A DNA stretch of 64,000 bases from the NCBI GenBank assembly GCA_039621445.1, contig CP154954.1, positions 35,883,703 to 35,947,702 of the forward strand. The letters run 5' to 3'. Below the pieces are notes generated by a model. The model ran no database searches. It was not told the origin of the DNA and worked only from the letters and a program-made list of their open reading frames with translations. The stretch comes from Euglena gracilis. Lineage: Eukaryota; Euglenida; Euglenophyceae; Euglenales. This document shows positions 42,773-53,542 of the stretch, piece by piece. The stretch's first letter is position 1. Every line of letters begins with the position of its first letter. The translations under genes and the position numbers were made by a program.

Positions 42773-45590
42773 AGGTGCAAAATTACAAATTGCCTTTCAG
42801 GCTCATCGACATCACAGTCGGGTGATTCCCAGGTTTGCGTATACCCATCGGGTAATCGTACTCCAAGCCTATTGGCTTCTCGATGAAGAATGTTCCGGAG
42901 GTCATCCCAGAAGAAAAGTGGCAACATTTGTCGGCCAGATCCAAAAATTCAGGCGGGGGTGGTTGCACTGAACCTGTGGGGGTATCCCCGGGAAGGAGGC
43001 AGTATCTGCCTTACAATGCCAATTTGCGACTCGCGCTCGGATTGTAAAGGGCCTCAAGGTTTCTCTTACCCAATCGGTAAATTCCATCTTATAGGCCTCA
43101 GGGGGGTATTCAGGTAACAAAAATGTATATCCTGTTCGGTTTGGCAAAGTTTGAGCCTGAAAAAGTGGGTATATCACCCTATCCCAATCGGATTCTTGAA
43201 AAATATATGGCACTTTGGACTTCCCTGCTGACTCGAATGCGAGTCGGACAGCTGCGTTGCCAAGATGAAAATCTTTGGTGATTCCGCCTGTGCGGTAGCT
43301 GTGTACAGCTTTGAATTTCTTGAACTGGTAAACGTTGATTTGGGACTTATAGGCCCCTTTCAATTTGACCAGATGATCTTCATTTTCGGGTATGACTCTA
43401 GTCATATCGCCAGTGGCAGGTAACCAGAAATCTGCCTGCAGGCAGTTGATTCAACGGAAAGGTATGTCCTTGTCAAAATCGTTTTCCGTCCAGCGGAAAT
43501 TGTCCATATTGGACCATGCCAGTGGGCTATCGCCACAAAGCAATGCTGTGCAACTTCCGCACGTACGCGCCATGGTGGAAGCTTATGCTGTCCGGGTTGC
43601 GTGCGCAGATATGCACTGCGGGCATGTCGTTTCGTAGCCTATGGCATGTACATAACCACAATAGTGGACTATTCCAGGACGAAATTTCCTCCAAAATATA
43701 CGGCAAACACCATTGGAGATTTCGCGTTCCAAAAACGCCAAGTGTGGCTTGTTGTGAAAATACCGGGTTGATCCTGGTGGAACAAGGGCTTGATCCACTT
43801 GTTCAGCCAGGGGTCACTGCTATTGCGGATCATATTGATCCTAGCCTGGCGAGTGTTGAGGGGGCCTACTCTGGACAATACGTCCTCAGACCAAAATGGC
43901 TCATTAGCCTCATGCGGGACATTTGACCGAATCGGTCTGATTGTGGGTTTGCGCTTAGCGCCTTCAGGGGTTGCAGCCACATAGTTGGCCATGGGTATCG
44001 TGGGCCTATGGCCTGCGCCAGTGCCATCTCCACCAGGAGGTGGTGGCTCATTATCCCGCCGCTTTTCACCGGGCTTGCAGCCTTCGGCTGAGGGTTTAGC
44101 CTTAAGCTTTTTATGTTTGCCATATCGGCGTTCTGAAGCAGCAGGGGCTGTTGGCTGTTCCGTTATAGCGGTAGGCACAGTGCCTGTTTGCGCAGTCGCG
44201 CTGGTGGGTACCGGAATAGCAGGCTGAGGAGAGGAGGTAGCGACAGAAGATTGACTCACCTGAAGGCCCTAAGGGACAAAAGGTTCTGCTGTAGCCGATA
44301 GGCTTGAACCCATGTAACGCCGACCACTCCCGAAGACGGGTGGTTGTGTCTCACCATGAATTCCCTGGGGGACTGGCGTTGCCGGTTGCGGCTGAGCTGT
44401 GACTGATGTTGCCGGTTGCGGCTGGGTTGAGGATTCCGATGGCGGAACTTCCCGAGCCGGGTGCGGCTTTGGGCTGGGTGCCTTTGGCACCTGTCGTTTC
44501 CGTAATCGGAAAATATCGCATGGTTTCCTTTCTTCTTCAACCATCCTGTGGTTGAGGCGCAGGAGAGGTAGGGCCATGCCTAGCTCGTTCCGTTTGCCGC
44601 CTTGGAAAAACGGCTGGAACAGCGCTAAATCGAGTGTATCGCCGAATCGCCGTTTGACATAATTGTCAATGCTTTCCTTCTCGAACCGGGGTCTGATGGG
44701 GACATAGTCCGGGGAATCTCCTTATCGGGATTGAGATAATAATATATCTCCATGATATGGCAGGTCCAAGCCTTGAACAAGAACGGCTGCAAATACAAGA
44801 GGAGTTGATGGTGGTTGTGTCGCCCGTTCGAGCCTTGGTGAACATCCTTTGGATTTCTGCAAAGGTGCAGGAGCATGATGCGCTTTGGTGCTGCCTGCGG
44901 GACACTGGCATGTTGGCCTACCTCGTCCTGGCCTTCGCCCTGTGGTTGAGTACTGCGTACTCCGAATCCCCAGAAGTCAAGTGCAAACTTTTCGTAGCAG
45001 TGAGAGCTTCGCACTATATACGTCTGGGGGAAGCGGAGGTCAATATCGACCACTTCGACGTGATAGGCATATTGCCTGTGGTAAAAGACTTGCAGATTGC
45101 TGCAGAACATGTTTCCCGCCAATTTGGCAATATTTTCAGGTAGTGGATAGAACTCCCACTCCAGGCCTTTTGGGCCTACACTGTGAATGCAGTCGAATAA
45201 CTGCCGCAGAAAATCTTTACCTGTGTTGTATCGGTCTTCCGGACCACAATCCAGGTAAGGATAGCCACAGGAATCCAGGAATATGCCGAAATTTTGGGTG
45301 GGGTATTTCTCTTTTAGAATGTATATCAGTAATGTGTTTCTGAACAGTAGTTCAGAGAGACTCTACTTCGGAGAACCATGTCTCACAGGTTACGCTACTT
45401 CGAGCTGGTCTCTCTGATGGTATATCACCAATCGCTGGCTGGTCTCGCCCAAAAGCATTTTTATATGGGGAGTGTGGTAAAAAAAAAAAGTGTGGTAAAA
45501 CCGGTAGGGTGTTTATATAAAAGAGGGACCATAGCAAAACCTGGACCCAGGCCTGGCACGAGTTAGCCAGTGAGAGGCGGAGCGGCCACT
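42773..45590 (-). pseudogene. X1: copy 1 of an unrecognised multidomain gene
   Basis: I do not recognise this family. Reading 45,345 to 42,773 through several frames gives blocks shared with the second copy. A: YPTQNFGIFLDS, LEWEFYPLPENIAKLAGNMF, VVDIDLRFPQTY, DFWGFG (45,345-44,963). B: FGDTLDLALFQPFF and MALPLL (about 44,700-44,560). Then a Pro/Ser/Thr/Gln-rich linker with a basic KHKKLKAKPS patch. C: LNKWIKPLFHQDQ (about 43,780). D: SYRTGGITKDFHLGNAAVRLAF (about 43,320-43,250). E: DWVRETLRPFTIRA and CNHPRLNFWIWPTNVA (43,110-42,930). Frameshifts and stops break it. A TATA-like ATATAAA lies upstream at 45,512-45,522 on this strand. It follows the truncated integrase of the gypsy element on the same strand, a position where env-like genes can sit, but the join at about 45,595 may be a mere insertion boundary. 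Confidence 0.6.
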
Positions 45591-45594
45591 ACCC

Positions 45595-46460
45595 TGCGAT
45601 ATATAATGGAAAAATGCTGTTCGATTCCCAGTAAACCACATAGGGTTGTAAAGAATCGGGAAGATATCAAATGATCTTGATCACTGACAATCTCATTCGG
45701 CAAGCCCATTAGGCAGATACACCTCTCCATAAATATCTGCGCTAAAATTTGCGCAGTAAACCCTGCCTTTTGGCATGGAATGGCTACTCTGTAACCACTC
45801 AATCGACAGACGGCAACAAAAAACATAATCGTAAATTTTGCCGTCTGCTACTTTGCAAGGTTCTAATTCCAGAAAATCCATGCAGAGGGACTTAAAAATG
45901 TCAGGGGGTACGGGGAAAAAGTCAAGCGTACCAGGGAGGCACCTGTGCGCGGTTTCACCGCTTGAAAAATTTGGCACCGTTGCGAAATTTGAAAGCAGCA
46001 CGAATGCAAATCTTTTTCTTTCAGGGTTGTACAATACCTGCGACCCACCAAAGAAAGAAGTTTGTGGGCCCCATGGTGACCTTGGTTGTGATCACACAAA
46101 AGTACGGGGTATACAATATTTATATCCCGCATCATCGCGGTAAACCAACCGTAAAAGGGAAAGGGAATAATTATGTACAACCTCGCCATTGCACAGTCTG
46201 TGCACTATCGTGCTACATACAGGGTCATGGGAATAATCCCATTCGCGAAAGAAGAGGGGGGAGGGAGATTCTGATCGCGTAATGCGACGGAGGCCAGGTG
46301 TGAGGCCTTGTCGCCTTCTCCCCCGTATAGGAGAGACTGGCAACAAACCAAAAATCGATGAAACGGGAAAAGAAGCCAACATATCGTCGGCTGCATCAAT
46401 TCGACGTGTATATTCATCAGCCTCTTGGCTGCCATGTAAATTGGCATCACCTTCATCCGG
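45595..46460 (-). pseudogene. Ty3/gypsy-like integrase, truncated
   Basis: Two frames give HNQGHHGAHKLLSLVGRRY (HHCC zinc-binding region, partial), GTLDFFPVPPDIFKSLCMDF and YDYVFVAVCRLSGYRVAIP after a frame change, then FMERCICLMGLPNEIVSDQD and FFTTLCGLLGIEQHFSIIY. The first two catalytic Asp (CMDF, VSDQD) are present. The sequence breaks off at about 45,597, 27 residues past the second Asp, before the catalytic Glu. Integrases insert retroelement cDNA into chromosomes; this one cannot be complete. Confidence 0.8.
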
Positions 46461-46469
46461 GGTACCGGG

Positions 46470-47075
46470 TCAATGCCAGGGTGCTCGACTTAGCGGGTCT
46501 GCTACTTTCTGTGTATGGGGAGGGGTATATACAACCACTAGGTTGAATTGGCTCCAAAATTCATGCCATCGGCATCTTCGGCCTACAGATGGCACAGCTT
46601 TGTTCAGAACCTTGATATACCAGTGTTGAAGACTCTCATGGTCAGTCAACACTAGTATTTTCACCAAGGAACTTGCGACCCAGCTGCGGAATTTTGCAAA
46701 AAAAAGTACGATTGCGTACGTTTCCTTCTCACGGATACTCCATTTGACTTGGCCTTTGCCATCTTCACCTTGTAGCTCTCTACTGAAAAATGCTACAGGG
46801 CGTAATTCGTTAGCCGCGTTATGCTGGCTTAGAACACCACCTACAGCATAATCGCTGCTATCGACTTCCAGCACATAAGGCTTATGGGGACCCGCGATGT
46901 CGAGTACGACATTTTCAAGCATTAACTTTTTAATGCTCTCTAGAGCTTCACGCATATCTGCGTCCCATTTGATTTTTGTATTTTCGGGTGCGCAATTTTT
47001 GAGTTGCCTCGTTAGAGGTACCGCGATTTTCGCGAAATCCTTCATGTAAACAGCGTAGTATTGTGCCAGTCCCAA
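46470..47075 (-). pseudogene. Gypsy-like RNase H region of pol
   Basis: A continuous 201-codon frame runs from the RT thumb (YYAVYMKDFAKIAVPLTRQL, IKWDADMREALESIKKLM) into RNase H (YVLEVDSSDYAVGGVLSQ, RPVAFFSREL, IREKETYAIV, LTDHESLQHW). It ends with the connection PLSRAPWH. Catalytic Asp, Glu and Asp positions of the gypsy RNase H are present. This is the best-preserved part of the element; its upstream partner RT needs frameshifts. Confidence 0.88.
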
Positions 47076-47865
47076 AAAATCCTTTAAATGGGTGATGGTC
47101 TTGATGACCTCAGGTGTCCTTTTCTTAATGGCCTCTAGTTTGCTAGGCGCCGCTCGGCGTTGGCCATTATTAAGAATGTGACCGCAAAACTTTATAGTTT
47201 CGCGAAATCAGTGCATTCTAGCTCCTTTGACTAAAAGTTTATCCTTGAGAAATGCGGCTAATACCGCGCGAACCTCACGATAGTGAATGTCGAGAATATT
47301 CTCGTGTGTCATCGCTGACGGAGCGGGGCACCAACCAAAACATCATCAACGTACACCAGCGCAAACGGTAAATCCCGTAAGACCCATTGGATCATGCGTG
47401 TAACATTGCTGGTCCATTCTTAACGCCCATTGGCAAAACTGTCCATTGGTAAAAACCTTTGGACGTTACAAAAGTCGTATAGGCTTGCGAATTGGGATCC
47501 AGATGCATTTGATGGAAACCATCCTCCAGGTCAAAAATTGACCACAGGCGGTTATCCGCTTGTTTTGTGATGAGGTCCTCTTTTAGAGGTAGCGGGAATG
47601 GGTCATCCTTAGTTTGTGAGTTTAAGTGCCGATAATCCAGTACCAGCCTCCGCTTTTTCTGACCTGATGGGTCTGGGGGCTTAGGAACGACAAAAGCTTG
47701 GGAGGTCCATTCACTTTTGGGAGGGATGATCCACTTTCGCTTTACGAGCTTTTCAATCATTTCATTGAGAGCTATCTCTCTTTCCCCTGAACAACGGAAA
47801 AATTTCCGATGCATTAGCTTTGCACCTGCATCACCGATGACTGGGTATATGCCCAACCCACCCAT
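47076..47865 (-). pseudogene. Gypsy-like reverse transcriptase
   Basis: The frame 47,865-47,392 has IEKLVKRKWIIPPKSEWTSQ, VVPKP, KKRRLVLDYRHLNSQT, WSIFDLEDGFHQMHL (motif A, with the FDL Asp) and TVLPMGVKNGPAML (motif B). After a frame change at about 47,392 the catalytic YVDD box follows (PFALVYVDDVLVGAP, near 47,350). Stops and shifts interrupt 47,330-47,080. Reverse transcriptase copies the element RNA to DNA; as written this copy is dead. Confidence 0.87.
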
Positions 47866-48305
47866 GCCCTCCCTGGATTGAGTCCTATGGACATGTGTGT
47901 GGATGATTCACAATTCCGTTGTTCTGTGTTACAGCGTGTTCCCCACCTTCAGGATGTTGAGCAGATCTCCAAGCACACCAAGGATATCTGGAATGCTTTT
48001 CAGTTTGGTCAATATCGAATTTTGAAACATTGAAACACACGTGCGGAATGCACGATATGCGCGGGATTCGCACTATGTGCGTCAAGGGCGATGTGCACGG
48101 GGGGCGTTGGAGAGCGCCATAGGCGCATAGGGAGCGCTATGCGCAATCCAGAAAAGGGAGTCTATGCTTTTGCACAGTAGTGCTTGATTCACTTTCGCGA
48201 ATTGCGAAAAACTTCCAGGTGTATGTGTGGGTTGTGAACAACTACCAAGTGTACTGTTGGGTGCATCACCCATTGTACCGAGGTTATGCACCTTCTGGTT
48301 ATCTT

Positions 48306-49465
48306 CTAAATCTGTACGGGTTGTACCAGTACCAAGTGTGTAGGTACCACCTCCAAGTTATGGGGGTAAAAATTCCTGGTTGCAAGATCCAATTTGATTA
48401 GTTTGGAAGATTCAACTTCAACTTGACAGCCACAATCAAAATCATGGTAAGCGGAGATTCTCCGACGATAAGCGCATTGGTTGGAGGGTTGGTGCTTGTG
48501 GTGCGCGTTTGTGTGGGTGTCAGTGCATAAGTTGGTGTCGGTTGGGGTAGATGCTGGGGGATGTACAGGGGTGTCTGAAATCGACACACGTGGTGGAAAA
48601 CGAAAAAGTTGGGCAGCTGGGCGGCTCCTCGACACCGTAATTACTTCAGGCCTTCGGGCTTTCGCCTGGAAACCCAGCGAAACGTGCGGGGTTAAGCTAA
48701 TGGCTTTCCCTACTGCATGGGGAACGAGCGTTAAACGTGCGGTGGGTAGGGGGGCAGCTTTCTCTTTACCCCTAGGGTAGGAAACGGCGTTTTCGGTTGT
48801 GAAAAACGTTGTGGAAATGCAGGGGGACGTCCTGGGTGACGTCACGGGGAATAAGTTTGGGGGTGTGGTGTGTGTGCGGGGGATAGTGCGCAAACCGTGC
48901 GAAGGACAACCCACCACCAATCGGTGTTGCCGTAGGAATGGCAAACCGAGTATGACATCAGAACCGGCGATATTCACCTCGAATGCCCAAGTACCCAGAA
49001 AATTTTGGAATTGTGGTGTGTGTGTGTGTGTGTGTGTGTGTGGTGCTTCGGGATAATGGGGAGGACTATGTCCAAAATGAATCCCAAGTCACCACCGCAC
49101 ATGGGGCTGTTGTCTGCGGCCATAATTTTGGTGGGATTTTTGGCATGAACCAGGAGGGGGGTGGGTATAAGTCCTTTGCGGAAAAGAAGGGGGATTCGAC
49201 ACCCTGTGGCGACTAAAATTTTGGCTTGTGCACAAAAATTTACGCTTTGATTTTCGCTTGGACCAAAAGTTCCATGGGGGGTACGCAAAACGAAGGGTCG
49301 GGTGTGAAATTGTTGTCGCGCCAAATGTTCCATGACCCTTTGCTTACTTTGCTCAACATTCCAAGCAAAAATTTGGCGCGGAAAGTGGGGGACCCGAAAA
49401 TTTTCCGGGTACCCACCAAAAAGACCGATGGGAAGGGGGCAAGGGTGATCAGTTCCTACCTCCAT
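48306..49465 (-). pseudogene. Gypsy-like aspartic protease with lost catalytic Asp
   Basis: The frame 49,465-48,974 has AKILVATGCRIPLLFRKGLI; the expected DTG is ATG in protein terms (Asp replaced by Ala). It goes on to KIMAADNSPMCGGDLGFIL. The next frame (48,977-48,306) has GSDVILGLPFLRQHRL, the second half of the fold. A (CA)n/(GT)n microsatellite at 49,017-49,041 sits at the frame change. 48,305-47,866 links to RT without recognisable motifs. Confidence 0.75.
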
Positions 49466-49826
49466 CTGTTCATCAGCCCAGAGGTCCGTGCCCTCAGACC
49501 TCGGGCTCCCCTAATCCATATCGGAGTCGGCCGTTTGGCCTATGGTTGACTTCGTAGAATAAATTGCGTGTATCGCGCGAATCGCGTTCCTGTCTTCCGC
49601 CAACTCATCCTCGGTGCTCCCATCCCCCTGCCTGCCCGACGCCAGGTCTTTTTCCTCGATAGAGGATACCTTGAAACCAACCCGCTGCCTATTGGCACAA
49701 CCGCAATTGGAATCGCGACGACCATGGCCAGGGCGGGGAGAGCGGGAACGGGGGCACTTGGATGAATGGTGGTCTTTAGACGCACAAAGGGAACTACGCT
49801 TTCACGACTGCGATTGCCTTTTGGCA

Positions 49827-50790
49827 TCATAGCGACGTGGGGAGACGGTATCCGCTCGACCGCGATCGGATCGCGAAGAGGATGATCCACTTCGCGAAGA
49901 AGACCTGTGTCTTGATTGCGGGTAGGGGGGCGGGTGGACCGACCACGCGGTTTGAAACCACGTTCGCAATTGAGGTGGGGTGAACGGGAACGCGGTCTAC
50001 CATCACCCGATCGGTATACCGCCCGCTGCGAATGCGCAGATGGTGAAGAACGCGAACTCCAGGAAGAGAGGGATCCTCGGGGGCTCTTACTGCGCTTTCA
50101 CGCTTGGGTATTCGGACGCTCCCGAGACACATGTCCCGGTTGATTACACGAAAAGCACACTTTGTCCGAAACTTGAACAGAAGAGCGCGAAGAGCGCGGT
50201 TTGGGTTACCGTGTGTGGGAATTGGGGTTTGACCGCGGATAGCGCGTTTTGGAATCACTCGATGGTGATTTTGGTGATTTTTGAGAGGTATTCCTTTGGA
50301 CTGCATGGACTGAACCGGTAGGTACACCCGCGGTAGGGTGGTGGTGATAAGCCGATTCAATCTGCCCCAGAAGTTGTGATAACTTCATTTGTTTGGAAAC
50401 ATAGTTCCATCTCTCATCGAGAGTTAAAATGTGTCCCGCGACTTCTTCGCGTTTGATTTCCTTGATGAGTTTGGGGATGTAGCGCAGTAATACCGCATCA
50501 AATTGCTCTTTGATTTGTGTTTCCGCTAATTCATCAACTTCGGCTGCGGATGCAAGCCACTTGGAGTACCACAAGTCTATCGAATTTTATTTGCGGTCCG
50601 GGGGGGGGTAATTTGCCGCCTTTTGTTTTCCAGACTGATTCTGGAAACCAAACTGGAGCATGATGAAGCATGTTGCTCAACCAATTCCTCAAAAGAAACG
50701 CGCCTGCAGATGACTAATTGTCTGGCGCGTTCTTTTTCATCCTTTTGGGTGACTAATTGTCTGGCGCGTTCTTTTTCATCCCTTGGGAGG
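49827..50790 (-). pseudogene. Gag capsid / nucleocapsid region
   Basis: 50,574-50,206 encodes WYSKWLASAAEVDELAETQI and LDERWNYVSKQMKLSQLL, a capsid-type helical segment. After an in-frame TAA the same frame has VCFSCNQPGHVSRERP at about 50,163-50,118, a zinc knuckle whose last Cys is Arg. An Arg/Ser-rich tail follows to about 49,830. Gag packages the element RNA. 49,826-49,466 links to the protease and shows no motif. Confidence 0.72.
50712..50789 (-). repeat. 39-bp tandem duplication in gag
   Basis: Two adjacent 39-bp units (GACTAATTGTCTGGCGCGTT...) duplicate 13 codons that read KDEKERARQLVTQ on the minus strand, so the frame is kept. Confidence 0.85.
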
Positions 50791-50793
50791 CAA

Positions 50794-52376
50794 TCAATAC
50801 TCCACCTTTATTACCTCTGGGTTGTCATCTTGGGTGGGTCCCTTCAAATCCCAATAATATTCCCAGTCACGGAAAAATTGTTTCCTTGTCGTGGGGTCAC
50901 CGTCCCATTGGGGCTTCACCTTGTTCGCTATCGTGATAGTACCTTTGAATGCTTTCTGAGAAACCCGTGGCCCTTCGGTGGTATTCCAGGGGTGTGCGCC
51001 GGGCGCGAAATTGCACCATGCGCAGGTACACCCCTGGCACATCGTGCAGGCCTTGGGTAACAGCACCACCCATGAGGCCTCCTTCTCCGACAGGTCAGTA
51101 ATGAGCTTGGACATGGTGTTCATCACCAGTTGGCCTGCCACGTCTGCCCGACCGTTGGCCTGGTGGTGGTAGGCCTGCCCGTAGGCACTCCTCACCCCCA
51201 TGGCGGCGCACATTCTTTGCCACCAAGCCGAAGCAAAGTGGGGGCCATGGTCCGAGGTCACCACAGAGGTGGTTTCACCAAGGGTATTGTTCAGGTTATT
51301 TTGCGAATGTGCATGGATCGTACCACTTAGTGTACCATAAGTGCCATGCAAATTTGGGGAATCGCGATTGCGCGAATGGTGATGCGGTTGCACACGTGGG
51401 GGTGAGGTAGCGCCTGGTTGCAACATTGCAACATTGCAAAATTGCAACATTGGTGCCACTAAGCGAATTTGGGGGGTATGACCAACACCCGGTGTGGAGG
51501 TGCGGATCACACCACGAATTAGTTCGGATTCCCGAATCTCTTGATTTAAGACGGGGTGGGTCTGGTTTTCACTTGAAAACCCGACTCACCATCCAAAAAC
51601 TGGTCTATTCGGACTGGTAATGCTAGTGGGGGGACCACCACATGAGCGGAAACGCGATTTGGTGGCAATGTGCCTGTGGACTCAAGGATTGGTGCGCGAA
51701 TAGCGCTCTTTGAGCTGGAAGATGCGGCAAGTGTGCCAACCATACCCGATTGCGGGTTTTGGTGGATGGAACACATTTGTGCGTGAATTTGGTCCAGATT
51801 TGTTGCAAACTCATGCACACGTTGCTCCAAATGGTCAACAACCTGCCAATTGTCGGTTATCCGAGCCACATCCTCCTGCAAACGCTTAATCCGCCTACGG
51901 TATGAGGGCAGCTCATCCAAAAGCGGTATTTTGTCAGAATTCGACTGAAAACCGTGCGAAATTGCATCAAAACCAGTGTCTATTTCCTGTACTCTTGTCA
52001 CGAAAGTGCGCATCGCACTGGAAATGTTCTCCAATTGTGGGGATGGCTTTGTGGGTTGGTCCGAATGCGGATCTTTGACTTTTTCAGCCATTGGCTGTTT
52101 CTGCAACACTGAAAATTGCGCGGATAGCGCGATAAGGTAATTTTGCTGTTTTGTGAGATCCTGCTTTACCGCTTTCTCGGTGTTCATGAGACTGTCACAA
52201 AATAGTTGCATGGTTTGATGATTTTCCAGGCGCATTTCAGCGCGAATCTGGTCCAAGTGTGTGCTTGGGAGTTTGGGGGTAGGTGTTTGTAACGGCAATG
52301 TGCCTATACCCACCCGTATGCGTTTCATTTCGGCTTTTCGGCTTTTTTTGCCATTTCTCTCACGTTTCGCTGGCAA
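50794..52376 (-). pseudogene. Gag N-terminal part, interrupted by an integrase fragment
   Basis: 52,376-51,546 is a 276-codon frame with long helical, coiled-coil-like stretches (RIKRLQEDVARITDNWQVVD, LEQRVHEFATNLDQIHAQM) and a Pro-rich end. 51,510-50,794 continues with Pro/His-rich sequence and ends with the capsid start KPQWDGDPTTRKQFFRDWEY. An integrase segment lies between those two parts. Gypsy gag proteins often have such coiled-coil N-termini. The large size compared with usual gag fits a long non-standard Gag. Confidence 0.65.
50970..51285 (-). pseudogene. Integrase core fragment fused in frame inside gag
   Basis: Residues 76-155 of the 238-codon frame read TSDHGPHFASAWWQRMCAAM, VRSAYGQAYHHQANGRADVA and ASWVVLLPKA. 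This is the second half of a gypsy-type integrase core: D at SDHG, then 36 residues on a D where the catalytic E should be. It differs from the integrase at 45.6-46.5 kb, so it came from another element. The host frame remains open through it, which is unexpected for a random insertion. Confidence 0.75.
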
Positions 52377-52510
52377 AACGGCTTTTTCGCCGTTTTAGAA
52401 GCGGCAAAACGGCATTTTAGCCGTTTCGCCGCTGGCAAAACTTCTTTTTCGCCGTTATGCCAACGGCAAAACGGCTTTTCTGCCGTTTTGCCGAAAAGCC
52501 GTTTTGAAAC
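52325..52510. repeat. GGCAAAACGGC palindromic insert in gag
   Basis: At least eight GGCAAAACGGC or GCCGTTTTGCC words occur head-to-head in about 185 bases, splitting two gag frames (52,376-51,546 and 52,860-52,417). Both frames read through parts of it as Lys/Arg/Phe-rich peptide. It can form several hairpins. Confidence 0.7.
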
Positions 52511-52868
52511 AAACTGGCATTCATTGTGTGGGAACACCTTGGGGTGGTGATTGCACCTGAAGCTTTTTTTTTGCTCATTTCTTGCATGTGTTTGTGCAAA
52601 TCTGCTATCGCGGTGTGAATGCCGGTAACATCCGGGACGCTACCAGCTACTTCCGCATAGCGGGTGTGCAACTTATCCAACGATGCTTCAATGTTACCAA
52701 CATCCTGTTGTAACTGATTGTGCAAATCGGACATTGTGGCCTTGAGTCCGCTAATACCCGGCATTGGTGCACGGGTTGCCGCATTGCGGTTCTGCAAATC
52801 CGCCATTGCGGTTCGGAATTCCATTGTGTTATTCTGCCACAGTTGTTGCAAATTACCCATCGTACTCG
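52417..52868 (-). pseudogene. Extreme N-terminal gag segment, coiled coil
   Basis: A frame has repeated heptad-like units (FRTAMADLQNR, LKATMSDLHNQLQQ, IHTAIADLHKHMQEM). It lies immediately upstream of the palindromic insert on the same strand as the rest of gag. The 5' end of the element is cut at about 52,975 by another gypsy fragment, so no 5' LTR or start can be assigned. Confidence 0.5.
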
Positions 52869-52977
52869 CGATATTCGCGATTTGGGTGTGAAAACTTGCA
52901 ATTTAAGCGAGAGTTTTACCATAATGGCAAGATTTCTGCTCTAATCGAGAAGGTCTATCCTCCAATTGTTGCACATA

Positions 52978-53542
52978 CGTGCGGGGGGCAAAACTTTCAT
53001 TGGCTTGGGCAGAAAAGTGGGCAAAATTTGCGGATCCCCGCACGATCACAGCCCTCAGGGGCTTTCTGCAACTACTACTCCAGCTACGTGAAAGAGTATG
53101 CCCGGTCCCCCTGACGGAACTCCTCAATGTGGGACGTGTGGAAGGAAAAAAAGGCAGCAAAAAACCTGTGAAATTCGGCCAAGTGGAACAGGAGGCCTTC
53201 ACCGCCCTGAAGCAGGACCTCCGCCGGTGATTGGAGCTCCACACCACCAACCTGGACCAGCCATTCATTCTCCGGGTTGATGCGAGCGACAAGGCGTTTG
53301 GGGCAGCCCTTGAACAGTCTTTGGAGTCAACGGAGGGGATGCCCACAGGCGTGGAGGCCACCACACGGAAAACCGGGCCTGTGGCCTTCTGCTCCAGGAA
53401 GCTCACGGCTGGGCAGTTAAAAAGATGCTCTCCGCGAGAGAAGGAGACTTACGCCATCATCCTGGCCCTCCAAAAACGGGCCTCCTACATCGGCCTGCGG
53501 CCGGTGTTGGTCCCCAACTACCACAAGTCCCTGGAGGCCTGG
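52978..53542 (+). pseudogene. Fragment of another gypsy pol (RT thumb and RNase H)
   Basis: Two frames join as TITALRGFL, then CNYYSSYVKEYARSPLTELL, KFGQVEQEAFTALKQDLRR, a stop, LELHTTNLDQPFILRVDASD, GPVAFCSRKLT and REKETYAIILALQK. These are the thumb and RNase H of a Ty3/gypsy RT in plus orientation, opposite to the neighbouring element. It ends abruptly at the AGTGTAC boundary. It could belong to the same lineage as the methyltransferase-protease element, but no shared domain allows a test here. Confidence 0.82.

Noticed and set aside
48799-49056. Plus-strand ORF with a Cys-Val repeat
   Set aside because: It is a (GT)n microsatellite antisense to the gypsy protease region.
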